Shown here piece after piece: positions 17,558 through 26,400 of a stretch of DNA of 64,000 nt; position 1 is the stretch's first letter, and every line of letters starts with the position of its first letter. Location: the NCBI GenBank assembly GCA_965116195.1, contig OZ220491.1:2852001-2916000 (forward strand). The letters are read 5' to 3'. Position numbers and translations under genes: made by a program. The notes under the pieces are model-generated. The model had not been told where the DNA came from. It ran no database searches and saw nothing but the letters and a program-made list of their open reading frames with translations. This stretch comes from Aldehydirespirator sp965116195 (GTDB lineage: Bacteria > Actinomycetota > Acidimicrobiia > Acidimicrobiales > Aldehydirespiratoraceae).

Positions 17558-18163
17558 GTGTTGGAAGTGGTTGCGCTGGGTGCCATAGTTGAGCTTAATG
17601 AGCTTATAGACTATGAGGAGTATTGTCGCGAGCTTGACTCGACTATGAGACCTCAAGAAGGACTAGACAAAGTTACCTTCTGGCCGAAACGTTACTACAC
17701 TATCAAGCATCCCAGCGGACTCGAACGCCACAAATTCAAGGCTTGGAGAGCTCCTCGTCCAGATAGCTACGGTCCCATCCCCATAAAAATCATGCTAAAT
17801 GAGTATGGCGGCCTTGGCGAATTATCGGGCGAGCCAGGCATTTCAGCGCTGGAATTCGCCGACCTCAGCGACGGCTGTCGAATCGGTTTGCGCGACGGCC
17901 GCAGTTGGAGCCACTGGCCTTTGAACACACCAGACAGCCAGTGGGCCAGCGCCAACGGACACCAACTGGCCAATGAGGCTATTCTGATGTTGGATCCTGA
18001 CGATAACGACGACAACGACGACTGGGAACGTTGGATCGTCGAAGAGTTGCGCCAGGTCGGTATTGAGGCAGACCCTACGTCTGTTCACGCTGCCCCCTAC
18101 AGGATCGAGTTCGGACCCCGCCTTCAAGATATGCTACGCCAACCCAAACCATGGGTACCCTGA
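17558..18163 (+). CDS. Unrecognised family, paralogue 1 (secreted-protein partner)
   Basis: The 201-residue cytosolic protein starts at GTG 17558, right after the secreted-protein gene. The conserved core shared with 18301-18786 and 20535-21170 is ALEFADLSDG, a variable LRDGR.W segment, an acidic DPDDNDD run, WERWIVEELRQVGIE and VHAAPYR(I/V)EFGP.LQDML. No signal peptide or membrane segment is seen. Three copies within 3.6 kb, two of them behind the same promoter layout, suggest an expanded partner or immunity-like protein, but function is not known. Confidence 0.65.
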   Translation: MLEVVALGAIVELNELIDYEEYCRELDSTMRPQEGLDKVTFWPKRYYTIKHPSGLERHKFKAWRAPRPDSYGPIPIKIMLNEYGGLGELSGEPGISALEFADLSDGCRIGLRDGRSWSHWPLNTPDSQWASANGHQLANEAILMLDPDDNDDNDDWERWIVEELRQVGIEADPTSVHAAPYRIEFGPRLQDMLRQPKPWVP

Positions 18164-18300
18164 CCACACCCACACACTGCGACAGTCAACAAGGCGATGA
18201 ATCATGATAATCTATGTGCGCCGAATCCACTCCACTGTATTGATGGGACCGTTCGTCGAGAGGCTCGACTTCATTTGAAAGCAACTCAGGGCACTGAACC
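18164..18300. repeat. 3' flank of paralogue 1, duplicated after paralogue 3
   Basis: This stretch is clearly similar to 21171-21312 (shared GCGACAGTCAACAAGGC, TCTATGTGCGC and GGCACTGAACCGTGCTG), so the duplicated block includes the flank as far as the start codon of paralogue 2. A small hairpin (GTCGAG-AGG-CTCGAC, 18255-18269) lies inside; copy 2 has a different 6-bp hairpin nearby (21276-21289). Confidence 0.8.
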
Positions 18301-18786
18301 GTGCTGAAGGTAGTCATGTTGGGCGCAGTGCTGGAGCTTAGCAAGCCCATCAAGAACAGCGCTGCACTCAGCGAAGCCGGCTGGCCACCCGGTTTTGACT
18401 TCTATGGTCCTGTCCCGACCAAGATGTTGCTCAACAAGCGCAGCAGCTGGGGCAACAGACCGCATATATGCGCGCTGGAGTTCGCCGATCTCAGCGACGG
18501 TCAACGAGTTGAATTGCGCAATGATCGTGGTTGGTGCCATTGGCCTCCGAATACCACAACCAGTCGGTGGCAGATTGCAAACGGACGCGAGATAACCAAG
18601 ATGGCCCACATGATACTGCACCCCTGCGACGACGACGAATGGGAACGTTGGATCGTCGAAGAGTTGCGCCAAGTCGGTATTGAGGTAGACCGTGCGTCTG
18701 TTCACGCCGCACCCTACAGGGTCGAGTTCGGCCCAAGCCTTCAAGATATGTTGCGCCGACCCAAGCAACAGAGGTCGCCCACTTGA
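18301..18786 (+). CDS. Unrecognised family, paralogue 2 (shorter)
   Basis: The 161-residue protein, from GTG 18301, is homologous to its neighbours but lacks about 40 residues between the N-terminal strand (LKVVMLGAVLEL) and the YGPVPTKMLLN block. It keeps ALEFADLSDG, WERWIVEELRQVGIEVD and VHAAPYRVEFGP. It is the most divergent of the three and has no secreted-protein gene of its own; it follows paralogue 1 at 137 bases. The 3' end converges on the AAA ATPase gene. Confidence 0.65.
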   Translation: MLKVVMLGAVLELSKPIKNSAALSEAGWPPGFDFYGPVPTKMLLNKRSSWGNRPHICALEFADLSDGQRVELRNDRGWCHWPPNTTTSRWQIANGREITKMAHMILHPCDDDEWERWIVEELRQVGIEVDRASVHAAPYRVEFGPSLQDMLRRPKQQRSPT

Positions 18787-18824
18787 GGTGTCCACCGGTT
18801 GCCCTGACAACAGACCTACCTGCT

Positions 18825-20144
18825 TTACCGGGATCTGTGGCCGCCTTTGTGTCCTTTGGGAAGAATGCAGCGTGCTTGAGCGCGGGGCATGACAGCAGCA
18901 CATCTCGGTCGGTTGGATGCTGTCCCCAAAGTCGGCACAGCATCAACGATGTCCGAGGTGTTGTATTGTGCTTCTAGTTCGGTGATTTGCCGAACATCGT
19001 CCACGGACATCAAACCGGCAATCTGTATTGAAGCCTCATCAGCCACAGCCACACAGCCTGTGTTGACCAAGTGCTGCTCTGCTCTGATCAGCGTTGAGGG
19101 TGACAGCCCAGCCTGTTGCGCTATTTGCTGACGAGTGGCCACACCTCCGTGGTTTTCAACTATACGAAGCACTGTCTGCTCTGCGGTGTTCAGAGAATAC
19201 CAAGTAGGGAGTGCTACAAGTTTGTGCATCACACGAGAGGTTTCGTCTATCGCAAGCTGAGCGGCTTGTTCATCAATCGGATGACGCGGCGCACCAGCAA
19301 CCCGCCAGGCATGGTGACCTAAAAGCTGCATACGATAAGGCAATGTGCCTGAGGCGTCAGTCAGCATGCGCAGAGCCTTGCCTTCAAATGAGCCGCCTGC
19401 GTCGCGCGCTGTCACAGAAAGACAGCGCATAGCATCAGCAGGTGACAGAGGTGGCATATCAAAGCGCGTACATCGCTGAAAGAAGGTCATCTTTTTGTCC
19501 TCCAGCAGCGTGTGGTGCATCTCAGAGAGCCCAGCAGCAACAAGCGCCAACGGCAACTCTTGGCTCTTGGTGATGTGCTGAATATCAGCCGCCAGCCGAC
19601 GTAGTTCATTGCGTTCACAGCTGTGCATCTCATCTATCGCCAACACCACTGCCGTATGGCGTTCGGCTGCGTGCTCAGCAAGCGTGGTGAGACGACGTCT
19701 GACCCCCCAACTGCGGCGTATTTCCATAGCTGCTTCACGCTGCCAGCCCACAGACCAGAGCTTTATACCAGACGATGTCCGCACGGTCTCTTTGTCAACC
19801 ACCTCATCTGGCATGTCCGCGTGGCTGTCATGCGCCCAGGAGATCATTTCGTTGATCCTGGCCTCAATGTTCGATGTGGTGCCGTCCAGAGGCAAAACGA
19901 TCCAACCTGCACTCTTGGTGATTTCACGCACCATCTGAAGCATGACTGTCTTGCCTGAGCCGCGCGGCCCCAACAGCAGCGACGTGAAGCGTGGATCAGA
20001 TGGTCCGAGCGCAAGACCTTCTCGCAAGATTCGCAGCAGGTTGTCGTGACCGACAGGGGATCGTGGCTGCTTCCCGAAGTCCGGCGTGAAAGGGTTCGCC
20101 TGCGGTTCCTCCGGTGCGTCAATCAGGTACGCCATGCCATTCAT
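18825..20144 (-). CDS. AAA-family ATPase with winged-helix region and C-terminal Cys/His tail
   Basis: The predicted start at 20144 gives 439 residues (the frame extends to 20183). Walker A is LLLGPRGSGKTVML, Walker B VVLAIDEMH, followed by LVAAGLSEM. A winged-helix-like segment (GVATRQQIAQQAGLSPSTLI) lies near residue 345, and the protein ends in CAAVMPRAQARC...GHKGGH, a possible zinc knuckle. The layout resembles stand-alone ATPases of the AAA_16/archaeal-ATPase type found in accessory loci. It lies on the opposite strand between paralogues 2 and 3. Role unknown; a link to the neighbouring family is only positional. Confidence 0.65.
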   Translation of the reverse strand: MNGMAYLIDAPEEPQANPFTPDFGKQPRSPVGHDNLLRILREGLALGPSDPRFTSLLLGPRGSGKTVMLQMVREITKSAGWIVLPLDGTTSNIEARINEMISWAHDSHADMPDEVVDKETVRTSSGIKLWSVGWQREAAMEIRRSWGVRRRLTTLAEHAAERHTAVVLAIDEMHSCERNELRRLAADIQHITKSQELPLALVAAGLSEMHHTLLEDKKMTFFQRCTRFDMPPLSPADAMRCLSVTARDAGGSFEGKALRMLTDASGTLPYRMQLLGHHAWRVAGAPRHPIDEQAAQLAIDETSRVMHKLVALPTWYSLNTAEQTVLRIVENHGGVATRQQIAQQAGLSPSTLIRAEQHLVNTGCVAVADEASIQIAGLMSVDDVRQITELEAQYNTSDIVDAVPTLGTASNRPRCAAVMPRAQARCILPKGHKGGHRSR

Positions 20145-20372
20145 CCTACAGCAGCCCGCACGACTTGGTGTACTAACGCACAACCTGGCGCACTAGCACA
20201 TGACTTGGCACACTCGGGCCGGCCACCGTGGCACGACCAGCTTCGTCAGATCAAACAGCGATGACAGCCCGATGACCAGAACATGCGTGTCATCTAGGTG
20301 AGATCCCAGACGCGCCGCTCCTCTACGCGTGCTCGCTACAACTGCCCTTGATCGGCTGACCCACCAACCCAG

Positions 20373-20401
20373 TTGACAACTCCACCGTTTTCGTGTACGC
20401 T
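20373..20401 (+). promoter_or_regulatory. Copy 2 of the locus promoter
   Basis: TTGACA (20373-20378), 17 bases, TACGCT (20396-20401). The surrounding sequence matches 16833-16920, so this is a duplicated promoter. It now drives a deleted secreted-protein gene and paralogue 3. Confidence 0.55.
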
Positions 20402-20443
20402 CGTGAGAGCCTTGCTGCCCTGCCCCTAGACAAGAGCAACACG

Positions 20444-20533
20444 ATGTGTAACTTAAGGTTCCCAGTGGCCGTACTAGTCTTGTCGTTAGTAATGGGCGAG
20501 AGAAGAGATTTGTATTGCAACCCGTGGCGCTGA
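20444..20533 (+). pseudogene. Collapsed copy of the secreted-protein gene
   Basis: The frame keeps about 17 signal-peptide codons (resembling the start of the gene at 16924) and then jumps to a tail resembling its end (LYCNPWR against VYCYPKD), with a stop one base before paralogue 3. About 180 codons are missing between the two ends, without disturbing the downstream start. This looks like an internal deletion. Confidence 0.65.
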
Positions 20534-20534
20534 G

Positions 20535-21170
20535 ATGGTGTTGGAAGTAGTTGCGTTGGGCGCAATCATCGAACTCGGCGAACTTGTCGACTATAAGGAA
20601 TACCGTCGCGAGACGGAGTACCTTCGCAAGAAGGCGTACAGTCGCGAGGTTAGCGCAGCTACAAAACCTCAAAGAAGAGGGATTCGAGGATCCTTCTGGA
20701 AACCAGTTTCCTTAGAATTCACCGTCAAACATCCCAGCAGGTTCAAACGTCACAAGTTCACCGCTAGTAGAGCTCCTCGTCCAGATGGCTATGGCCCCAC
20801 ACCCATAAAGATCATGCTAAATGAGTACGGTGGCCTTAGCGGTGAAGCGGACGAGCCAAGCATTTCAGCGCTGGAATTCGTTGACCTCAGCGACGGCTGT
20901 CGTATCGGTTTGCGCGATGGCCGCGGCTGGGGAGCCGACTGGGCTTTGAACACATCAACCAGCCAATGGGCTATCGCCAACGGACGGAACCAGGCCAACA
21001 GCGCTATTCTGATATTGGATCCCGATGACGACGATGACTGGGAACGTTGGATCATCGAAGAGTTGCACAAGGCCGACATTGAGGTAGACCCTGCGTCTGT
21101 TCACGCCGCGCCCTACAGGGTCGAGTTCGGCCCCCGCCTTCAAGATATGCTACGCCAACCCAAACGATGA
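20535..21170 (+). CDS. Unrecognised family, paralogue 3
   Basis: The 211-residue protein, from ATG 20535, is closest to paralogue 1 through APRPDGYGPTPIKIMLNEY, SISALEFVDLSDGCRIGLRD, DPDDDDDWERWIIEEL and VHAAPYRVEFGPRLQDML. The N-terminal third differs and is richer in Lys and Arg. It sits behind the duplicated promoter and the collapsed secreted-protein gene, so it is kept as an intact frame after its presumed partner was lost. Confidence 0.65.
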   Translation: MVLEVVALGAIIELGELVDYKEYRRETEYLRKKAYSREVSAATKPQRRGIRGSFWKPVSLEFTVKHPSRFKRHKFTASRAPRPDGYGPTPIKIMLNEYGGLSGEADEPSISALEFVDLSDGCRIGLRDGRGWGADWALNTSTSQWAIANGRNQANSAILILDPDDDDDWERWIIEELHKADIEVDPASVHAAPYRVEFGPRLQDMLRQPKR

Positions 21171-21325
21171 GTAAACTGACCAAACCGACACATTGCGACA
21201 GTCAACAAGGCAATGAACCATAATGGTCTATGTGCGCTGAATCCACCCCATTGTACTGACCGGACATTTGTGCGGGAGGCTCAAGCCTCACTTCAAAGCT
21301 ACTTCAGGCACTGAACCGTGCTGGG
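21171..21325. repeat. Second copy of the locus 3' flank
   Basis: Similar to 18164-18310, ending at ACTGAACCGTGCTG, which corresponds to the start codon of paralogue 2; similarity stops there. It marks the right boundary of the segmental duplication. Confidence 0.75.
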
Positions 21326-21390
21326 TTGCCAGCCGTGGTGACCAACTTCGTCAGGCAACAGCTTCTAGGAAAGATCTATGGCCAACACAC

Positions 21391-22464
21391 CTAGGGTTGG
21401 CTGGCCGGGCCGGGAGCGGACTCGTTGGAATCAAAGGTGCCCATCAGGTCTGCTGGCGAGACACCGCAATCACCTAGAGCAGCAAGCATCTCACCAGCGA
21501 GGGCCATCAGCGACTCCTCCACCGCCTCACCGACAGCCACTGCCTGCGCCAACGACCTGTAGACAGGCTCGGTCGCGCACAGCGCAGTCTCTCTGTCCAA
21601 ACCCATCTCAGCAGCCATGGCCTCGGCCATCAGGGGCACAAGAAGCGATTCGTCGCACTGTTCAAGCAGCAGCCTGAGCAGTTCCAATTCCGAGTCATCA
21701 ACAACATCAAACAGAACTCCGGTCAAGATCAACTCACGCGCCGAGTCCGAAGCTGCCATCCGACGGGAACACTCACCGGCAGCCTGCTCGTATTCCGCAG
21801 ACGGCTCAGCTGGAGGTGAACCCAACAGGCCACTGAAGAGCATTCCGCCCGCGATGTCCTCGCCGTCGAACATCATCGTCGTGCATGGCTGAGTGTTGGC
21901 CACGAACGCGGCCATCTCGGCTTCGGACAGGAACTCAGCACCAAACCCAGCCGACAGATCAGCACTGTCGGCGAGAGCAGCGAGTTCGTCAAGGCGAGGC
22001 CCGTCAAAGGACTCCACAAACCCCTCAGCCACGCAGCTGTCCAGATCAGGCGTACCGGACTCGACACCACTGTTGAGTATCCACGGTATCAACTCACCAA
22101 AGTAGGCAGCGCTTCCTGCACTGGTGGCCAGTTGCGGCTGCGGAACGGCAACTCCGGAGCCGTCCTCACCAATGGTGTCAACAGGCATGTCAACAGGCCC
22201 GGCATCGCTGTCGGTGGGAAACTCTTCGCCGTCAAACGTTTCAAAGGTGTCGTTGTCGTCCGCCGTGTTCATGCCCCGGTCCTCGGCCATCTCCTGCTCT
22301 GTAGCGGTCGCCGGAGTGGTCTCTTCGGTGGTGACAACCTCGGGCTCGGGGATGTCTCCAGCATCGTCGTCGTCGCTGCAGCCCGCAGCAAACAACCCGA
22401 AGGCCGCCACGACAGCAGTGACGACCCACGGCACACGACATGACGAATTTTGATTTCGGCGCAT
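21391..22464 (-). CDS. Lipoprotein of unknown function
   Basis: The ATG at 22464 is preceded by GAGGAG; the frame upstream to 22560 is not needed. The signal peptide ends in the lipobox FAAGC, so the mature protein would be lipid-anchored at Cys24, followed by an acidic, Thr-rich linker. The C-terminal half (about 160-357) is helical, Glu/Ala-rich, with about seven spaced cysteines (DSCVAEGF, QPCTTMMF, GECSRRMA, EQCDES, ALCATEPVYRSL, GDCGVSP). I do not recognise the domain. It follows pgi on the same strand at 120 bases. Confidence 0.7.
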   Translation of the reverse strand: MRRNQNSSCRVPWVVTAVVAAFGLFAAGCSDDDDAGDIPEPEVVTTEETTPATATEQEMAEDRGMNTADDNDTFETFDGEEFPTDSDAGPVDMPVDTIGEDGSGVAVPQPQLATSAGSAAYFGELIPWILNSGVESGTPDLDSCVAEGFVESFDGPRLDELAALADSADLSAGFGAEFLSEAEMAAFVANTQPCTTMMFDGEDIAGGMLFSGLLGSPPAEPSAEYEQAAGECSRRMAASDSARELILTGVLFDVVDDSELELLRLLLEQCDESLLVPLMAEAMAAEMGLDRETALCATEPVYRSLAQAVAVGEAVEESLMALAGEMLAALGDCGVSPADLMGTFDSNESAPGPASQP

Positions 22465-22584
22465 TGACAGCTCCTCTCGGTTTACCCACCCACGACCATA
22501 CCCTCGCCCATCCGCGCAGAGAGTGTAAGAAAAGTAAGAGATGCGTGACACTTGCCACACAGTTCCTGTGGAATCGTCAGAAAC

Positions 22585-24384
22585 TCATGATCTGTATGAA
22601 CGCAGTCTCTGGTAGCGAGCCAACAGTGAAGCCGTGCTCGGGTGGCAAGTAATCGGGTCGTAATCAGCCGAGGTGGGCTTCGGCTCGGCGCGGAGCCCGT
22701 TGATGATTGTGTCAGCCAGCGTCTTGCCCTGCTCAACGCCGAATTGATCAAAGCTGTTGATTCCCCAAACCGCTCCCTGCACCAGCACTTCATGCTCATA
22801 GAGAGCCACCAGTTGACCCAGCACCGAAGGAGTCAGCTGGTGGGCCATGATCACTGTGGACGGGCGATTGCCGGGCAACTCTCGGTGCGCTGCCAGCGGA
22901 TCCGTGCTGTCCTGTTGAGCCGTTCCGAAAGCCAGTGTCTCGGCCTGCGCAAAACAGTTGGCTACCAGAGCGTCGTGCTGTTGCGCCAGGTCTGCTGAGT
23001 TGACAGTTGCGTTGGCGATGTCAGGATCAGGACGGGCAAACACAATGAAGTCCGCCGGTACGACCGTGGTGCCCTGATGCAGGAACTGGTGGAAGGAGTG
23101 TTGACCACCAGTTCCTGCTGCGCCCCAGATTATCGCGCCGGTGTCGTAGTTCACCGGTGTGCCGTCAAGTCGGACCCGCTTGCCGTTCGACTCCATGTGA
23201 AGTTGCTGGAGATAAGAGGGCAGCAGGTGAAGACGCTGTGAATAGGGCAACACCGCCCTGGTGGACAAACCCATGAAGTTGCGATACCACACCGCCAGCA
23301 ACCCCATGACGAAAGGAGCGTTGGCTGCTGGTGGCTGCTGCATCAAGTGTTCGTCAACGATGCGCATACCGCGCAGCATCTCGCTGAAGCAGTCGTCACC
23401 TATTGCGGTCATAAGTGTTGCCGCCACGGCTGATCCCAACGAGTAGCGACCCCCCACCCAGTCCCAGATGTGGAAGACATTCTCGGGAGACACGCCGAAT
23501 TCCACGGCTGCGCCAGCAGCAGCCGTCACGGCCACGAAGTGACGACTCACGGCATCAACGCCAAGCGTGGCTTCGACCCATCCACGAGCTGATCGGGCAT
23601 TGGCGAGCGTCTCGGTGGTCGTGAAACTCTTTGAAACCACCACAAACAATGTCTCCGACGGGTCAAGTCCCCCGCCACACGCCGACACCAGATCGGCGGG
23701 ATCAATGTTGGTGACAAAACGAAAATCAAGGTTCTCAATACGGAAGGCAGCCAGCGCTTCACAAGCCATGACCACGCCCAGATGCGATCCGCCGATGCCG
23801 ATGTTGACCACCGTGCGAATCGGTTTTCCGGTGGCTCCGGTGCATGCACCGTCACGCAGCGAACGAGCCATGACAACCAAGCGGTCAAGTTCAGCCGCAG
23901 CGACCGCGGCTGCGCCCTGCGCCGCACTCTGACCACCAGCCGAACCCACGCCCACACCCGACATCACAGCCTCACCCGAACCCATGCCCTTACCCGATAC
24001 CGACCCACCAGCCGAACCCATGTCCCCAGTCGAACCAATGCCACAAGTCGGAGTCTCAGCACCGTTGATGGCCTGGCGCAACGCAATGTGCAACACGGGT
24101 CTACCTTCGGTCGTGTTGATTGGCTGACCTGCAAACATGGCTGAAATTCGCTCGGCCACCCCCGCCTGGTCAGCCAAGGCAAGCAACAACTCCATCGTCT
24201 CATCAGTGACGAGATGACGTGACCAGTCAATGATCAGGTCACCCACCTCCGTTATGTAGCGCTCGCTGCGATGAGGGTCGGCATCAACGAGTTCTCGCAG
24301 ATGATGCCTGGACATCTGCTGCGCATGGCGTTGCAGTGCAGTCCATTGCGAAGTGTCAGCAATGTCAGAGACACCCGGGTTCAT
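22585..24384 (-). CDS. pgi: Glucose-6-phosphate isomerase with a Gly/Ser-rich insertion
   Basis: Pgi interconverts glucose-6-P and fructose-6-P. From the ATG at 24384 it has 599 residues, about 50 more than usual. NIGIGGSHLG, SKSFTTTETLANA, ESNGKRV, GTGGQHSFHQFLHQG and WGINSFDQFGVEQGK are intact. The excess is a low-complexity Gly/Ser/Met insertion (about residues 112-158, DNA 23911-24051) between the N-terminal helices and the LDRLVVMARSLRDG block, built from repeats of GS-G-type codons. The start lies within a 68-bp tandem repeat that continues upstream. Confidence 0.93.
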   Translation of the reverse strand: MNPGVSDIADTSQWTALQRHAQQMSRHHLRELVDADPHRSERYITEVGDLIIDWSRHLVTDETMELLLALADQAGVAERISAMFAGQPINTTEGRPVLHIALRQAINGAETPTCGIGSTGDMGSAGGSVSGKGMGSGEAVMSGVGVGSAGGQSAAQGAAAVAAAELDRLVVMARSLRDGACTGATGKPIRTVVNIGIGGSHLGVVMACEALAAFRIENLDFRFVTNIDPADLVSACGGGLDPSETLFVVVSKSFTTTETLANARSARGWVEATLGVDAVSRHFVAVTAAAGAAVEFGVSPENVFHIWDWVGGRYSLGSAVAATLMTAIGDDCFSEMLRGMRIVDEHLMQQPPAANAPFVMGLLAVWYRNFMGLSTRAVLPYSQRLHLLPSYLQQLHMESNGKRVRLDGTPVNYDTGAIIWGAAGTGGQHSFHQFLHQGTTVVPADFIVFARPDPDIANATVNSADLAQQHDALVANCFAQAETLAFGTAQQDSTDPLAAHRELPGNRPSTVIMAHQLTPSVLGQLVALYEHEVLVQGAVWGINSFDQFGVEQGKTLADTIINGLRAEPKPTSADYDPITCHPSTASLLARYQRLRSYRS

Positions 24385-24547
24385 GCCCTGCGTGTCCGCC
24401 ACCCGACGCGTCATCGCAACATGACCACGATGCCAGTGACACCCGGGTTCATGCCCTGCGTGGCCGCCACCCGACGCGTCATCGCAACATGACCACGATG
24501 CCGGTGACACCCGGGTTCATGCCCTGCGTGGCCGCCACCCGGCTTGT
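24371..24547. repeat. 68-bp tandem repeat covering the pgi start
   Basis: Units begin at 24371, 24439 and 24507 (the last partial). Each contains a copy of the pgi start region. A further looser pair (GGCTTGTCATGCGACAA at 24541 and 24606, offset 65) continues toward the cytochrome gene. Confidence 0.9.
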
Positions 24548-24666
24548 CATGCGACAATCCAGGGTCCCATGACCTCTGGGTGGACAACAACCTCAAAGAC
24601 ACCCTGGCTTGTCATGCGACAAATCCAGAGGCCATGACCTGCAACCTGAGTCTCGGCCGGATGTGG

Positions 24667-25497
24667 CTACTCGCCAGCGGCGAGATCCATACCATGAGCC
24701 TCAGCGGACTCCGCCAGCAGCGCACTGATCTCTTCGGGAGAACCGGTCTCAAAAGTCACCTCGTCCGCCACCAAGGCCAGCAACTTTTCCTCCTCAAGAG
24801 CTGCTGTCTCGGCATCAAGACCGCCATGAACGACACGTTCGTAATAGACGACCGATACAAGATCCTCCAGGCTCAGGTTGGCGAAACCGCTCATGCCGTT
24901 TGCATAACTGCCTGTTTCTCGCTGTCCACCGGGTCGGTCCGGGTCGCCGTAGTTGTCCATCCCCAGGCGCTTGGTACCAGCCGTACCCAGATACACCCAG
25001 GACAACTGATGGGCCAAACCATCAAAATCCGGTTTGGCACCAAAGGTGAGCAGTACCTCGCCGTCGCTCAGCTGACGACCGGTGGCCGCCCCACCGCCGT
25101 CGGCACCGTGACAAGAGGCGCAGGTGCTGTAAACCGCAGCACCATTGGCAGCCAGCACCAGTTCATCACTGTCGGGCGGTTCCAGCATGCCCACATAGAA
25201 GATTGCCCAAACAGGCAGGAACACCATCACCGACGCAGCCCAGTACGGCATCCGCTTGCGGGTGTGGGCAGCTTGGACATAGGGAGGGTCCGGTCGTGGG
25301 GGAGGTTCGGGTGCAGCCGGCGGAATGGGGGCCAGGGTCGGGGTGGCTGCGGCCTGTGCGGGCACTGCAACCCCATTAGATGGAGCCGCAGCAGCAGCCG
25401 ACGACGAGGCGGCCTCACCGCCGGCAGGTGACTCGCCGGTCAACTCAGCACGTCTTTGGCGCGAACGTTCAAGCAGATACTCGGGTACTTCAACCAC
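24667..25497 (-). CDS. Membrane-anchored mono-heme c-type cytochrome
   Basis: Starting at GTG 25497, the 276-residue protein has a charged head (VPEYLLERSRQRRAEL), an Ala/Pro-rich linker, one membrane segment (about 85-105) and a cytochrome c domain with heme motif CASCHGADGGG and a distal Met in the SYANGMSGFANLS segment. The topology puts the heme outside the membrane. It probably carries electrons between a quinol-oxidising complex and a terminal oxidase; no oxidase gene is in the window. It follows soxG by 95 bases on the same strand. Confidence 0.8.
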   Translation of the reverse strand: MVEVPEYLLERSRQRRAELTGESPAGGEAASSSAAAAAPSNGVAVPAQAAATPTLAPIPPAAPEPPPRPDPPYVQAAHTRKRMPYWAASVMVFLPVWAIFYVGMLEPPDSDELVLAANGAAVYSTCASCHGADGGGAATGRQLSDGEVLLTFGAKPDFDGLAHQLSWVYLGTAGTKRLGMDNYGDPDRPGGQRETGSYANGMSGFANLSLEDLVSVVYYERVVHGGLDAETAALEEEKLLALVADEVTFETGSPEEISALLAESAEAHGMDLAAGE

Positions 25498-25592
25498 TTG
25501 GTGTCTCCAGCAGCAGTTGGGGGCTTTCCGTCACCGAAGCCGATGAACTCCGGACATAACAAGGATAGAGGCCTACGAGCGCTCGGCGTTAC

Positions 25593-26213
25593 TCACCCAG
25601 CCGATTGGCTGCTCACCAGGCAAGAACCACCAGCACCAGAAGAGACGGTCAGGCCATATTCGGTGCCCGCGTCAATGAGAGCGTCAAAGAGGTACTGGCC
25701 GAAGGAGCGGTCACAGAGGATCAGGTAGGACGGTACAGCGCCTGCGTCATCACGAGCAATGTCACAGGTGACCTTGGCCACCGAGGCTGAGGCCACTGCA
25801 CCGTCGGGGGTCATCGCCTCTGAGGTGTCCAAACTGCAAACCTTCTCAAGCACTCTGGGCGCGTCCCGGCCCGTGATCCGGAACAGTGCCCGGCCATGGC
25901 TCCAGTCAAGCGCCGTGACGAAATCCTGCGAATCCAACTCAACCACGTCTTCAACAACTTCGGCCACCTCGTGCGCAGTGCCCAGCACAATCCACTCACC
26001 CGGCCTTGACCCCAGCACCAATGCGCCACCCGAAGCCCGTCGTGATGACCCAAAGCCCACACCAAGACGGTCGGCTACAGGGCCGACCTCGCTGGCACGA
26101 ACCAACCACTTCACGGTGTGGCTGAGATCAACCATTGTCAATGCGCCCGGCACCGTCACCGAGTAGCGCCGCACCACCGGACTCTCAAACCTCAGATCAT
26201 TGTCATCAGCCAC
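25593..26213 (-). CDS. soxG: Sarcosine oxidase, gamma subunit
   Basis: SoxG is the small accessory subunit of heterotetrameric sarcosine oxidase. The 206-residue protein resembles SoxG/GcvT-like proteins (SRPGEWIVLG, VTALDWSHGRALFRITGRDA, LILCDRSFGQYLFDALID) and lies last in the B-D-A-G order. It is separated from soxA by 187 bases of repetitive sequence, longer than usual for these operons. Confidence 0.9.
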   Translation of the reverse strand: MADDNDLRFESPVVRRYSVTVPGALTMVDLSHTVKWLVRASEVGPVADRLGVGFGSSRRASGGALVLGSRPGEWIVLGTAHEVAEVVEDVVELDSQDFVTALDWSHGRALFRITGRDAPRVLEKVCSLDTSEAMTPDGAVASASVAKVTCDIARDDAGAVPSYLILCDRSFGQYLFDALIDAGTEYGLTVSSGAGGSCLVSSQSAG

Positions 26214-26239
26214 GCAACCGCTCCCCTTTCAAACCCGAC

Positions 26240-26400
26240 ACCCCACATCGCTCACCCAAGGCCCAAGGCAGCATCATCAGATGACACGCGCCCCATCCTT
26301 GCAGACCTTCCAAAACCCGCACCTCACATCGCTCACCCAAGCCCCAGCGCTTCCAAACCCGAGTCCATGTCGTCAGTCCCCACATCGGCACTTCACATCT
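26240..26400. repeat. Degenerate repeats between soxA and soxG
   Basis: The string CACATCGCTCACCCAAG occurs at 26244 and 26325, and a shorter match (CACATCGGCA) at 26391, with nearby copies of TTCCAAACCCGA. Offsets are about 81 and 66. Nothing else is visible here. Confidence 0.7.
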
